DNA of 12,051 nucleotides from Thermoplasmata archaeon (lineage in GTDB: Archaea; Thermoplasmatota; E2; DHVEG-1; B8-G13): NCBI GenBank assembly GCA_021162485.1, contig JAGGYP010000092.1:1-12051 (forward strand), in the 5' to 3' direction. This document shows positions 1-6,849 of this stretch, in pieces. The translations under genes and the position numbers were made by a program. Every line of letters begins with the position of its first letter. The stretch's first letter is position 1. The notes beneath the pieces were generated by a model. The model made no database searches, had not been told where the DNA came from, and worked only from the letters and a program-made list of their open reading frames with translations.

Positions 1-531
1 AAGGGAGATACTGTAAAAATTATGAGAGGCATATTTAAGGGTCATGTAAACAAGGTTGTAAAGGTTGATGTTAAACGAGGATTTGTTGAAGTTGAAGGAG
101 CAATAATGACCAAAGCTGATGGTAAAAAAGTAGCAAAACCAATACATCCTAGTAATTTGTTAATAACAAAACTAAATCTTACAGATCCATGGAGAAGAAG
201 AAAATTAGAAAAAGGATTGCCAGAAGAGGTAAGAAAAGAGATTGAAAAAGAGGCAAAGGAACAACTCAGAGAAATGGAAGAAGAAAAAGCAAAAGAGTTA
301 GCTGAGAAAGAAGAAGAGGTTGCTGAGGAGGCAAAAGAGATAAAAAAAGAGGAAAAACCAGAGGAAAAGAAAGAAGAGAAAAAACCCAAAGAAAAGAAGA
401 CAGAAGCCGACAAGAAAAAATCCAAGGCATCTACAAAGAAAATAGCAACTAAAACAACTGAGAAAAAACCAGTAAAAACTGGCAAAAAACCTAGTAAACC
501 AAAGAAGAAGGAGGAGGTGAAAACCCAATGA
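1..531 (+). CDS. rpl24: Large ribosomal subunit protein L24 (uL24), 5' partial, with long KE-rich tail
   Basis: L24 is a KOW-domain protein that binds 23S rRNA early in 50S assembly. The reading frame is open from base 1: the first seven codons give KGDTVKI, joining MRGIFKGHVNKVVKVD to form the usual archaeal KOW motif. The ATG at 22 is therefore an internal methionine, and the true start lies upstream of the window. The stretch KADGKKVAKPIHPSNLLI is the typical L24 continuation. After about visible residue 78 the protein leaves the family core and runs for roughly 100 residues of Lys/Glu/Ala-rich sequence, probably coiled-coil or disordered, ending in a basic Lys/Thr/Pro-rich tail. From memory most archaeal L24 proteins are near 120 residues, so this tail is an extension. 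The stop overlaps the S4e start as ATGA. Confidence 0.95.
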   Translation, partial: KGDTVKIMRGIFKGHVNKVVKVDVKRGFVEVEGAIMTKADGKKVAKPIHPSNLLITKLNLTDPWRRRKLEKGLPEEVRKEIEKEAKEQLREMEEEKAKELAEKEEEVAEEAKEIKKEEKPEEKKEEKKPKEKKTEADKKKSKASTKKIATKTTEKKPVKTGKKPSKPKKKEEVKTQ

Positions 532-1247
532 GTAGACATATTAAAAGATTAGCTGCACCAAGAGCACTCAAAATAGAGAGAAAAGAAGAGAAATGGGCAA
601 TAAGATCAACATGTGGTCCCCATCCTCTTGAAAGATCCATACCATTAGGGTTAGTGGTTAGAGATTATATCAAATTATGTGACAAGGCTAGTGAAGCGAA
701 AAAGATCATTGGAAAAGGAGAATTTTTAGTTGATGGTAAACCTAGAAAGGATATCAAATACCCATGTGGTTTAATGGATGTAATTTCTATCCCCAAGTTG
801 AAAAAACATTATCGTGTGCTACTTGACAAAAGAGGAAAACTTACCCTAGTCCCAGTCTCAGAGAACGAGGCAAAATGGAAATTCTGTAGAATAGAGGACA
901 AAACAATTTTAAAAGGTAAGAAAACCCAGTTGAATTTACATGATGGAAGAAACATTTTGGTTGATAAAGACACTTATAAAACAAATGATACCCTGAAAAT
1001 TTCCATACCAGATCAAAAGATACTAGATGTTTTTCCGTTCAAAGAAGGAACCACTTCTATGATAATTGGTGGTACCCACATTGGGGAAATCGCTGTTATA
1101 GACAAAGTTGAGATAACCAAGTCATCTATGCCAAATGTAGTGCATCTTAAAAACAAGGATGAAAAATTCCAAACTATAAAAGATTATGTTTTCCCCGTGG
1201 GGAAAAATAAACCAGAATTAACACTACCAGGAGTGGAGATAGAATAA
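528..1247 (+). CDS. rps4e: Small ribosomal subunit protein S4e (eS4)
   Basis: S4e is an archaeal/eukaryotic 30S protein with no bacterial counterpart. The 239 residues match the family length. The N-terminus MSRHIKRLAAPRALKI is typical. An S4-like RNA-binding domain spans about residues 37-90 (IPLGLVVRDYIKL to GLMDVISI), and a KOW-like segment lies near 178-196 (MIIGGTHIGEIAVIDKVEI). The start ATG at 528 overlaps the L24 stop in an ATGA. It is preceded by a strong GGAGGAGGTGA Shine-Dalgarno at about 510-520, so translation is probably coupled. L5 follows after one base, as in other archaeal spc operons. Confidence 0.97.
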   Translation: MSRHIKRLAAPRALKIERKEEKWAIRSTCGPHPLERSIPLGLVVRDYIKLCDKASEAKKIIGKGEFLVDGKPRKDIKYPCGLMDVISIPKLKKHYRVLLDKRGKLTLVPVSENEAKWKFCRIEDKTILKGKKTQLNLHDGRNILVDKDTYKTNDTLKISIPDQKILDVFPFKEGTTSMIIGGTHIGEIAVIDKVEITKSSMPNVVHLKNKDEKFQTIKDYVFPVGKNKPELTLPGVEIE

Positions 1248-1248
1248 A

Positions 1249-1767
1249 ATGAAACAAGAAAACCCTATGTATAAACCCAGAATAGCAAAAGTTACAGTTA
1301 ACATAGGTGTAGGTGAAGCTGGGGAGAGATTGAAAAAGGCAGAGACAGTGTTAGAAAGCTTAACAGGACATAAACCTGTGGAGACAATATCAAAAACAAC
1401 CAACAAGGAATGGGGTATTAGAAAAGGAATGCCCATTGGATGCAAGGTTACCCTGAGAGGCAAAGATGCTAAGGATTTTCTGATAAGGGCGTTCAAAATA
1501 AGAAAAAACAGAATACCAGAATACTCATTTGATGATGATGGCAATGTTTCATTCGGCATCCCAGATCATACATTATTTGAAGATCAAAAATATGACCCTG
1601 AAATTGGAATTTTCGGAATGGATGTTTGCATAACAATAGAGAAACCGGGTTACAGGATTAAACATCGAAGAATTGCACGAAAAAAGATTCCCAAAAAACA
1701 TAGAGTCACCAGAGAAGAAGCAGTAGAATTCCTCTCAAAGAAGTTCAATTTGGAGGTTGTAACCTAA
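1249..1767 (+). CDS. rpl5: Large ribosomal subunit protein L5 (uL5)
   Basis: L5 binds 5S rRNA and sits in the central protuberance, contacting P-site tRNA. The 172 residues include the family signatures [19 protein letters not shown] near the N-terminus and [22 protein letters not shown] in the C-terminal half. I chose the ATG at 1249: SD-like GGAG sequences end about 10 bases upstream, and the residues before the next ATG (1267) fit the archaeal L5 N-terminus (ENPM). The gene starts one base after the S4e stop. Its TAA stop shares an A with the S14 start (TAATG). Confidence 0.97.
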   Translation: MKQENPMYKPRIAKVTVNIGVGEAGERLKKAETVLESLTGHKPVETISKTTNKEWGIRKGMPIGCKVTLRGKDAKDFLIRAFKIRKNRIPEYSFDDDGNVSFGIPDHTLFEDQKYDPEIGIFGMDVCITIEKPGYRIKHRRIARKKIPKKHRVTREEAVEFLSKKFNLEVVT

Positions 1768-1922
1768 TGAAGATAAAGAAAAGAGAGAAGGAATATGGAA
1801 GAAAAAAATGCTGCGAAAGATGCGGCAGGAAAAGAGGAATCATAAGAAAATATGGTTTACATTTATGTAGACAATGCTTTAGAGAAAAGGCAGAGGAACT
1901 AGGCTTTAAGAAATACTATTAG
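1767..1922 (+). CDS. rps14: Small ribosomal subunit protein S14 (uS14), zinc-binding form
   Basis: This 51-codon gene lies between L5 and S8, the usual place for S14. The protein begins [20 protein letters not shown] and ends LGFKKYY. It has a zinc ribbon of the form C16-x2-C19-x14-C34-x2-C37, and the LCRQCFRE motif is characteristic of S14, which binds 16S rRNA in the 30S head. The start is the ATG overlapping the L5 stop (TAATG at 1765-1769), with GGAGG at 1752-1756 giving a 10-base spacer. The archaeal protein is normally 50-56 residues, so this is full length. Confidence 0.97.
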   Translation: MKIKKREKEYGRKKCCERCGRKRGIIRKYGLHLCRQCFREKAEELGFKKYY

Positions 1923-1933
1923 GAGGTTAAAAA

Positions 1934-2323
1934 ATGTTAAACGATCCATTGGCAGATGCAATGTCCGCCATTAAAAATGCAGAGCAAAAGGGAAAAAGAG
2001 AATGCATAATAAAACCAGCATCAAAGCTTATTGGAGGAGTATTAAAAGTTCTAAAAGAAGAAGGTTACATCAGAGAATTTGAGTTTATAGAGGATGGAAA
2101 GGCAGGAACATTCAAGGTTACATTGAACGGTGTAATAAATGACTGCGGTGTAATAAAACCAAGGTACCCAGTAAAATATACAGAACTTGAGAAATGGGAA
2201 AGCAAGTATCTTCCTGCTCGTGACTTTGGAATACTAATATTAACCACAACCAAAGGCATAATTTCGCAGAAAAAAGCAAAAGAAGACAACACAGGAGGAA
2301 AACTTTTAGCATATGCGTACTAA
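1934..2323 (+). CDS. rps8: Small ribosomal subunit protein S8 (uS8)
   Basis: S8 is a primary 16S rRNA-binding protein of the 30S platform. In bacteria it also represses the spc operon by binding its mRNA; whether that happens here cannot be seen. The 129 residues are full length for archaea. [17 protein letters not shown] at the N-terminus and the C-terminal [14 protein letters not shown] followed by GGKLLAYAY are diagnostic. AGGAGGT at 1921-1927, overlapping the S14 stop, is a strong SD 6-7 bases before the ATG. Confidence 0.97.
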   Translation: MLNDPLADAMSAIKNAEQKGKRECIIKPASKLIGGVLKVLKEEGYIREFEFIEDGKAGTFKVTLNGVINDCGVIKPRYPVKYTELEKWESKYLPARDFGILILTTTKGIISQKKAKEDNTGGKLLAYAY

Positions 2324-2352
2324 AACTATAACTTTTCATGGAGGATTATAAA

Positions 2353-2895
2353 ATGGCAAAGATTCCTGAAATTGTTAAGAAAATACCAATTTCAGAAAAC
2401 GTTCAAGTTAGCGTGAGCGAAAATGGTTTAGTAGAGGTAAAGAGTGAAAAGGCAACACTTTCTAGAGAGCTAAAGCATCATAAAATAAAGATAGAGGTCA
2501 AAGGCAATAATGTTGAAGTAAAATGTGAGCTGCCACGGAAGAAAGAAAAAGCACTAGTAGGAACCTTTGCTGCACATATTAGAAATATGATAAAAGGTGT
2601 TACAAAAGGTTTTGAATACAAGATGAAAACAGTATACTCTCACTTTCCCATAAAGACAAGAGTAGATGGAAATGAATTTATAATAGAGAATTTTTTAGGA
2701 GAGCGTTTCCCAAGAAAGGCAAAGATACTAGATGGTGTTGAAATTGAAATCAAAGGTGAAATGATATCTGTCAGAGGTCCAGATAAGGAAAAAGTTGGAC
2801 AAACAGTTGCAAATATCGAAAGAGCTACCAAGATAAAAAATAGAGACATCAGAGTCTTTCAAGATGGAATTTATTTGATTAGTAAAGGAAAATAA
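2353..2895 (+). CDS. rpl6: Large ribosomal subunit protein L6 (uL6)
   Basis: L6 is a 50S protein near the sarcin-ricin loop and factor-binding site, built from two related alpha/beta domains. The product from ATG 2353 is 180 residues, beginning MAKIPEIVKKIPISENVQV, the expected length and N-terminus for archaeal L6. The frame is also open from an ATG at 2338, but GGAGG at 2340-2344 overlaps that codon and is ideally placed (8 bases) for 2353, so the shorter form is chosen. The C-terminal signature NFLGERFPRKAKIL and the final GIYLISKGK fit the family. Confidence 0.95.
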   Translation: MAKIPEIVKKIPISENVQVSVSENGLVEVKSEKATLSRELKHHKIKIEVKGNNVEVKCELPRKKEKALVGTFAAHIRNMIKGVTKGFEYKMKTVYSHFPIKTRVDGNEFIIENFLGERFPRKAKILDGVEIEIKGEMISVRGPDKEKVGQTVANIERATKIKNRDIRVFQDGIYLISKGK

Positions 2896-2910
2896 AAGTG
2901 GCTGATAACC

Positions 2911-3630
2911 ATGAGCAACAAAGAAGAATTTATTAAAAAACTCACATCCATTGAAGGCATAGGTAGGGCAAAAGCTTTACAGATATATGAAAACGGATTC
3001 GACTCCATAGAAAAAATAAGTAAAGCTAGTATAGAAGATCTTGCAAAAGTTAAAGGAGTTAGCAAAGATTTAGCTAAAAAAATCAAAGACAACCTGGTTG
3101 AAGAAAAACCAAAAAAAGCAGCGACTCCTGAGAAAAAAGAAGAAAAAGTTGAAGAAATCAAAGAGAAAAAAGAACCTAAAAAAGAAGAGCAGGTTGAAAT
3201 AGTTGAAGAAGAAAAGAAGTACGAAGTAAAGATAAAACCTGAGCTTTTGCCGCAAATAAAGAGGGCTTTAAAGATTAGGGATCTAATAAAGAAGAAGAAA
3301 CCCGAGTTTTTAAGGCAAGAATGGTTCAGATACAAGCGATTATCAGAAAACTGGAGGAGACCAAAAGGACTGACATCGAAGATGCGTAGACATATGAAAT
3401 ATAGAATAAACGTAGTAAGAATAGGATTTAGAAGCCCCAGGGAAGCCAGGTGTTTACATCCATCTGGATTTGAAGAAGTGACAGTTTGCAACGTTAAAGA
3501 CTTAGAAAAAATTGATAACAAGAGGCAGGCTGCAAGAATTAGTGGAGCAGTCGGAACTAGAAAAAGAATTGAAATTGAGAAGAAAGCAGATGAAATGGGA
3601 ATAAGAATATTGAATAGATTAAATAAATAA
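2911..3630 (+). CDS. rpl32e: Large ribosomal subunit protein L32e (eL32) with N-terminal helix-hairpin-helix domain
   Basis: L32e is an archaeal/eukaryotic 50S protein. The family core lies at about residues 113-239, with the motifs WFRYKRLSENWRRPKG (138-153), SKMRRHMKY and the C-terminal SGAVGTRKRIEIEKKA. Residues 1-62 form an extra module that resembles the helix-hairpin-helix pair at the N-terminus of RadA: IEGIGRAKALQIYENGF near 14-30 and VKGVSKDLAKKI near 47-58. A Lys/Glu-rich linker (about 63-107) joins the two. Haloarchaeal L32e has a similar extension, which is absent from the mature ribosome structure. The 239 residues compare with roughly 125-135 for the bare family. The SD before ATG 2911 is weak. 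Confidence 0.95.
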   Translation: MSNKEEFIKKLTSIEGIGRAKALQIYENGFDSIEKISKASIEDLAKVKGVSKDLAKKIKDNLVEEKPKKAATPEKKEEKVEEIKEKKEPKKEEQVEIVEEEKKYEVKIKPELLPQIKRALKIRDLIKKKKPEFLRQEWFRYKRLSENWRRPKGLTSKMRRHMKYRINVVRIGFRSPREARCLHPSGFEEVTVCNVKDLEKIDNKRQAARISGAVGTRKRIEIEKKADEMGIRILNRLNK

Positions 3631-3649
3631 AAAGGAGTGAAGATAAGTA

Positions 3650-4324
3650 ATGACGGATTTAAGAAACCAGCGAAGACTTGCTGCAGAAATACTCAAGTGT
3701 GGAGTAGATAGGGTTTGGATTGACGAGGATAGAATCGATGAGATTGCAAAGGCAGTAACAAGAAACGACATAAGAATTCTAATAAAAGGCGGAGCAATAG
3801 TAAAAAGGCCAGAAAAAGGCATATCCACAGGAAGAAAAAAGAAACTTAAATTACAGAAAGAAAAAGGTCGCAGAAGAGGGCATGGCTCAAGAAGAGGACC
3901 TAAATACGCAAGATTCCCCAGAAAAAGAAGATGGATTGTAACTATTAGATCTGTTAGAAAAGTATTGAAATTTTTAAGAGATCAAAATCTTATAGATAAG
4001 AAAGCCTATCGAAGATATTATTTACTAGCCAAGGGAGGATCTTTTAGAAGCAAGGATCACTTGTTATCTCATTTAGTCTTAGATGGGATTATAAAAGAGG
4101 AAGACAAGATAAAAACTCTTGAGAAACTAAAAAAGCAAGAGGAAAAAGAAACAAAAACTGAGAAAGTAGAAGAAAAAGAAACTGAAAAAAAGAAAGAAGA
4201 AAAGCTTGAAAAGGAGACGAAAAAAGAAAAAAGCAAGAAAAGGACTAAAAAAGCAACAAAATCAAAAACCACAAGCAAAACCAAGAAATCACCAGCAAAA
4301 AGAGAAGGGGGTAAAAAAGAATGA
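3650..4324 (+). CDS. rpl19e: Large ribosomal subunit protein L19e (eL19) with long basic tail
   Basis: L19e is an archaeal/eukaryotic 50S protein that contacts the 30S subunit through a bridge. Residues 1-152 are the full family core: DLRNQRRLAAEILKCGVDRVW at the N-terminus, the invariant-looking glycine/arginine patch GRRRGHGSRRGPKYAR (73-88), and SFRSKDHLLSHL. Residues from about 153 to 224 are an extension: first a charged Glu/Lys helix-like stretch, then a Lys/Ser/Thr/Pro-rich end resembling a histone H1 tail. The start ATG has GGAGTGA at about 3634-3640. The last codons overlap L18 in an ATGA. Confidence 0.96.
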   Translation: MTDLRNQRRLAAEILKCGVDRVWIDEDRIDEIAKAVTRNDIRILIKGGAIVKRPEKGISTGRKKKLKLQKEKGRRRGHGSRRGPKYARFPRKRRWIVTIRSVRKVLKFLRDQNLIDKKAYRRYYLLAKGGSFRSKDHLLSHLVLDGIIKEEDKIKTLEKLKKQEEKETKTEKVEEKETEKKKEEKLEKETKKEKSKKRTKKATKSKTTSKTKKSPAKREGGKKE

Positions 4325-4833
4325 AACAGGGACCAAAGTTTAGAGTCAAACCAAGAAGACAAAGAGAAGGAAAGACAAACTATAGAAAACGATTAAAGCT
4401 ACTAAAGTCTAGAAGACCAAGAATAGTTGTACGCAAAACTCTTAAAAATATCATCGTCCAATTTGTAAAATATAATCCACAGGGTGATGAAATTCTAGCC
4501 TCAGCTATATCAAGTGAGCTTAAAAATAAGAAATACAATTGGAAGTTTTCTACTTCTAATACTCCTGCTGCATACTTAACAGGTCTTCTAGCAGGAAAAA
4601 GAGCAGCTGAGAAGGGTATAAAAGAGGGAATACTTGATATAGGTTTGCGTCACCCTTCAAAAGGTTCAAAAATTTTCGCTGTGGTTAAAGGAGTAGAGGA
4701 AGCTGGTATATCCTGCCCCTGTGATCCTTCTAAAATACCTAGTGAGGATAGACTTTTGGGAAAACATTTGAACGAAACACTTCCAAAAGAAGTAGAGAAT
4801 ATAAAAAACAAGATCTTGGGTAAAGGAGCTTAG
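4321..4833 (+). CDS. rpl18: Large ribosomal subunit protein L18 (uL18)
   Basis: L18 binds 5S rRNA together with L5 in the central protuberance. The 170 residues are close to the archaeal norm. Diagnostic segments are [20 protein letters not shown] near the N-terminus, [33 protein letters not shown] and [21 protein letters not shown]. The start shares ATGA with the L19e stop. It is preceded by a G-rich GGGGG run about 9 bases upstream, indicating coupled translation. Confidence 0.97.
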   Translation: MKQGPKFRVKPRRQREGKTNYRKRLKLLKSRRPRIVVRKTLKNIIVQFVKYNPQGDEILASAISSELKNKKYNWKFSTSNTPAAYLTGLLAGKRAAEKGIKEGILDIGLRHPSKGSKIFAVVKGVEEAGISCPCDPSKIPSEDRLLGKHLNETLPKEVENIKNKILGKGA

Positions 4834-4838
4834 GTTTT

Positions 4839-5570
4839 ATGGCAGAGGAAAAAGTTGAAGAAAAAGCAGGAGCTGCACCACAAGCAGAGACACCTATAGA
4901 TTGGGTTCCAAGAACGAGACTAGGAAAACTAGTTAGAGAAGGAAAAATCACCAATATGAGTGATGCAATAAAGACAGGTTTACCAATAAAAGAGCCAGAG
5001 ATAATAGACATCCTACTGCCTAATTTAGAAGATGAGATTTTAGATGTAAACATGGTTCAAAGAATGACAGATTCTGGTAGAAGAGTAAAATTTGTAATAA
5101 CCGTGGCAGTTGGAAATAGAAATGGTTATGTAGGCTTAGGTCAAGCTAAAGGTAAAGAAGTAGGAGCAAGTATCAGAAAAGCCATTGAAAACGCCAAATT
5201 AAACATAATAGAGATAAAAAGAGGATGTGGCTCCTGGGAGTGTACCTGTGGTAAACCACATACAATACCATTTACTGTTAAAGGCAAAAGCGGCTCTGTT
5301 GAGGTAACAATAAAACCAGCACCTAGAGGCGTAGGTTTAGCAGTTGGAGAGATCGCAAAAAAAATACTTGGTTTAGCTGGCATAAACGACGCTTGGGGCT
5401 TTGCCAGGGGAACAACCAGGACAACAGTAAACTATGCAAAAGCAGTTTTTGATGCTCTCAAAAAAACATCTCTCGTTCGATTAAAAGAAGAAGAAAAGAT
5501 GAAACTAAGTGTAATCTCAGGATTCGCAGCAGCTGAAGAAACAACCACTGAAAAGGAGGTAAAACAATAA
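4839..5570 (+). CDS. rps5: Small ribosomal subunit protein S5 (uS5)
   Basis: S5 lies at the mRNA entry side of the 30S and contributes to decoding accuracy. The 243 residues fit archaeal S5 plus a short acidic Ala/Glu-rich N-terminus (about 1-18). The double-stranded RNA-binding-like domain spans about 65-135, with [21 protein letters not shown], and the archaeal block [17 protein letters not shown] (129-145) is present. The second domain has [10 protein letters not shown] and [20 protein letters not shown] at 4825-4828 gives a 10-base spacer to ATG 4839. L30 follows after one base. Confidence 0.97.
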   Translation: MAEEKVEEKAGAAPQAETPIDWVPRTRLGKLVREGKITNMSDAIKTGLPIKEPEIIDILLPNLEDEILDVNMVQRMTDSGRRVKFVITVAVGNRNGYVGLGQAKGKEVGASIRKAIENAKLNIIEIKRGCGSWECTCGKPHTIPFTVKGKSGSVEVTIKPAPRGVGLAVGEIAKKILGLAGINDAWGFARGTTRTTVNYAKAVFDALKKTSLVRLKEEEKMKLSVISGFAAAEETTTEKEVKQ

Positions 5571-5571
5571 C

Positions 5572-6039
5572 ATGGCCTTTGCAGTAATAAGAGTAAGAGG
5601 AACTGTAAGCATAAACCCAAAAATTAGAGATACATTAAAAATGCTTAGATTAAACAAGGTAAATCATTGTGTTATAATTGAAGATAATAACGAGAATTTT
5701 AAAGGAATGTTACAAAGGGCAAAAGATTATATCACCTGGGGAGAGCTAGATAAAGAAACTGCGGTTAAATTGATAGAGAAAAGAGGTCGTTTAATAGGAG
5801 ACAAAGAGATAACAGACGAGTATGTAAAATCTGCAACTCCCTACAAAAACATAGAGGAATTAGCAGAAGCAATAGTTGAAAACAAAATAAAATATAGAGA
5901 ACTACCGGATATAAAACCTGTCTTAAGGTTAAACCCACCAAGAAAAGGTTATGAGGGAATCAAAAGATCTTTTTCAGAAGGAGGAGCACTTGGTTACAGA
6001 GGGAAGGAGATAAACAAACTAATAGAGCGAATGATTTAA
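5572..6039 (+). CDS. rpl30: Large ribosomal subunit protein L30 (uL30)
   Basis: L30 is a small 50S protein; the archaeal form is longer than the bacterial one, and 155 residues is right for archaea. It begins MAFAVIRVRGTVSINPKIRD, with the family segment TLKMLRLNKVNHCVII following, and ends with PPRKGYEGIKRSFSEGGALGY. GGAGGT at 5555-5560 is the SD. This is the last recognisable gene of the spc cluster in the window. In most archaea L15 and then SecY come next, but the following 70 bases lead instead to a new promoter and an unrelated small gene. Confidence 0.97.
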   Translation: MAFAVIRVRGTVSINPKIRDTLKMLRLNKVNHCVIIEDNNENFKGMLQRAKDYITWGELDKETAVKLIEKRGRLIGDKEITDEYVKSATPYKNIEELAEAIVENKIKYRELPDIKPVLRLNPPRKGYEGIKRSFSEGGALGYRGKEINKLIERMI

Positions 6040-6040
6040 A

Positions 6041-6070
6041 TATTCCAAAAAATACTTATATGGGTTATAT
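6041..6070 (+). promoter_or_regulatory. Probable TATA-box promoter of the 72-residue gene
   Basis: The AT-rich stretch AAAAAATACTTATAT at about 6047-6061 looks like an archaeal TATA box. It would put the transcript start near 6085, leaving a leader of about 25 bases that holds the SD GGTGAT (6098-6103) before ATG 6112. The core AAATACTT (6050-6057) recurs exactly in the putative promoter before rpoK (6771-6778). This is inference from spacing and composition. Confidence 0.45.
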
Positions 6071-6111
6071 TCATTAACTGAGATAAAGGAAGATATAGGT
6101 GATGTAAAAAC

Positions 6112-6330
6112 ATGGAGGAAACCCTGTACAGTATAGAGATACACAAGGATGATGATGGAAAATTTTTAGGAAAAATTTTCTCAGAGGTTGATGGTGTTAA
6201 AGAATTTAGAAGTAACAGGTTAGAAGATCTTCTTAGGGATATAACATTTGATATCCAGCTAGCTCTAGATGAGTTTTCAAAAAGAAGTGTGCTATTCGCA
6301 GATGAGTACCAGGAAGAGGAAGTAAGATAA
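6112..6330 (+). CDS. Hypothetical 72-residue acidic protein, possibly HicB-like fold
   Basis: I do not recognise this gene with certainty. The product is short and acidic. The first half has the rhythm YSIEIHKDDDGKFLGKIF, two alternating hydrophobic strands around a DDDG turn, followed by a helix-like NRLEDLLRDITFDIQLALDEF. That order of strand, DxDG turn, strand and helix recalls the HicB antitoxin-like fold. The usual HicB signature of a proline-glycine turn with T-x-E-A is missing, and no HicA-like toxin gene sits beside it. A clear SD (GGTGAT at 6098-6103, 8 bases from ATG) and an upstream TATA-like box support a real, separately transcribed gene. A T-run near 6358 may end the transcript. 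It occupies the place where L15 is normally found. Confidence 0.7.
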   Translation: MEETLYSIEIHKDDDGKFLGKIFSEVDGVKEFRSNRLEDLLRDITFDIQLALDEFSKRSVLFADEYQEEEVR

Positions 6331-6357
6331 AATTAATTTTACATCACCTTTAACTGA

Positions 6358-6363
6358 TTTTTT
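6358..6363 (+). terminator. Possible T-run terminator after the 72-residue gene
   Basis: Six consecutive T residues lie about 28 bases after the stop codon, in an AT-rich setting. Archaeal RNA polymerase can terminate on such T-runs without a hairpin. The run is short, so this is a weak call. Confidence 0.3.
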
Positions 6364-6550
6364 CAATTATACTGTCTAAACTAGATTTTACTTGGAATGC
6401 AATTTTTCTCCTTTTCTGATATGCTGTGTGTTCATCAGATTTGAAGCAAGCTCATCTAACTTCTGCATTGCTCTTACTGTAAAGAGAGGCGAGACACGAG
6501 TTTTACCTTGTTAAAATCCAGGCTAGATTCTATGACATTGGTAAACGATG

Positions 6551-6585
6551 CTAGAATAAAGATTGCTGTCAGCCTTTATTGCTAG
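6551..6585. repeat. Imperfect inverted repeat (hairpin) in the intergenic gap
   Basis: CTAGAATAAAG (6551-6561) can pair with CTTTATT (6574-6580) and CTAG (6582-6585), leaving one bulged G at 6581 and a loop of 12 bases. It lies inside the proposed gene remnant, has no T-run after it on the plus strand, and is AT-rich, so the function, if any, is unknown. Confidence 0.35.
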
Positions 6586-6762
6586 TAAAAAATTCTTTTT
6601 CCATTTTTTAATTTCTTCAATTGTAAAATGTTTCTAAAATTATTTAACATTTTTATATAATTAAGTTACAAAATAAAAATTTTCTGCGTGTTCCCTTTCC
6701 TCAAGAAAAATATAGTTTTGTAAAGTTTATAATGAATTATTTAGCATAATAATAAAATGGTA

Positions 6763-6787
6763 ACCTTTTTAAATACTTCGCGTATTT
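6763..6787 (+). promoter_or_regulatory. Probable promoter of rpoK-rps2 with overlapping palindrome
   Basis: TTTTTAAATACTT at about 6766-6778 resembles an archaeal TATA box. A start point about 25 bases downstream (near 6798) would leave a leader of about 50 bases carrying the rpoK SD. The box overlaps an inverted repeat, AAATAC (6771-6776), loop TTCGC, GTATTT (6782-6787). This could be an operator or a chance palindrome. The AAATACTT core matches the promoter before the 72-residue gene. Confidence 0.45.
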
Positions 6788-6849
6788 GATGATTTTATCT
6801 CTTTCATATGTTAAAAAGCATTTAATATAAAAATTGGAGGTTCATCCCT

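Larger units (their letters stand above)
6350..6633 (-). pseudogene. Probable decayed protein gene, frameshifted, unknown family
   Basis: The minus strand shows protein-like translation that moves between frames. From about 6633 it reads HFTIEEIKKWKKNFLLAI, then KADSNLYSSIVYQ before a stop near 6523. A second frame overlaps with NVIESSLDFNKVKLVSRLS. A third gives SPLFTVRAMQKLDELASNL, and another gives FKSDEHTAYQKRRKIAF then QVKSSLDSIIEKIS, ending at a stop at 6350-6352. The pieces follow one another with the small shifts expected of indels. They contain W, H, Q, D and A residues, unlike chance AT-rich translation. A further open stretch with LEEREHAENFYFV (about 6661-6726) may belong to it. 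I recognise no family. The alternative is non-coding DNA that looks coding by chance. Confidence 0.4.
6331..6849. other. 519-base gap without an intact gene
   Basis: No intact reading frame longer than about 40 codons is convincing on either strand. The gap appears to hold a T-run after the 72-residue gene, a probable minus-strand gene remnant (6350-6633), an imperfect hairpin (6551-6585), a very AT-rich stretch (about 6590-6765) and the putative rpoK promoter (about 6763-6787). I see no tRNA, no direct repeats and no terminal inverted repeats of an insertion sequence. In a cluster otherwise spaced by 0-30 bases, such a gap suggests a rearrangement point. Confidence 0.6.

Noticed and set aside
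22..531. ATG at 22 as the L24 start
   Set aside because: The frame is open upstream and the first seven codons (KGDTVKI) complete the conserved KOW motif, so the gene begins outside the window.
42..539. Long minus-strand frames opposite L24, L32e and L19e tails
   Set aside because: They are Phe/Leu/Ser-rich mirror translations of Lys/Glu codons, with no SD or known domain, opposite firmly identified genes.
2338..2352. ATG at 2338 as the L6 start
   Set aside because: GGAGG at 2340-2344 overlaps it and is correctly spaced for ATG 2353, which also gives the expected N-terminus MAKIPEI.
6331..6849. Structural RNA gene (tRNA, SRP RNA, RNase P RNA) in the gap
   Set aside because: The region is too AT-rich, no cloverleaf or conserved RNA motif could be drawn, and only one weak hairpin is present.
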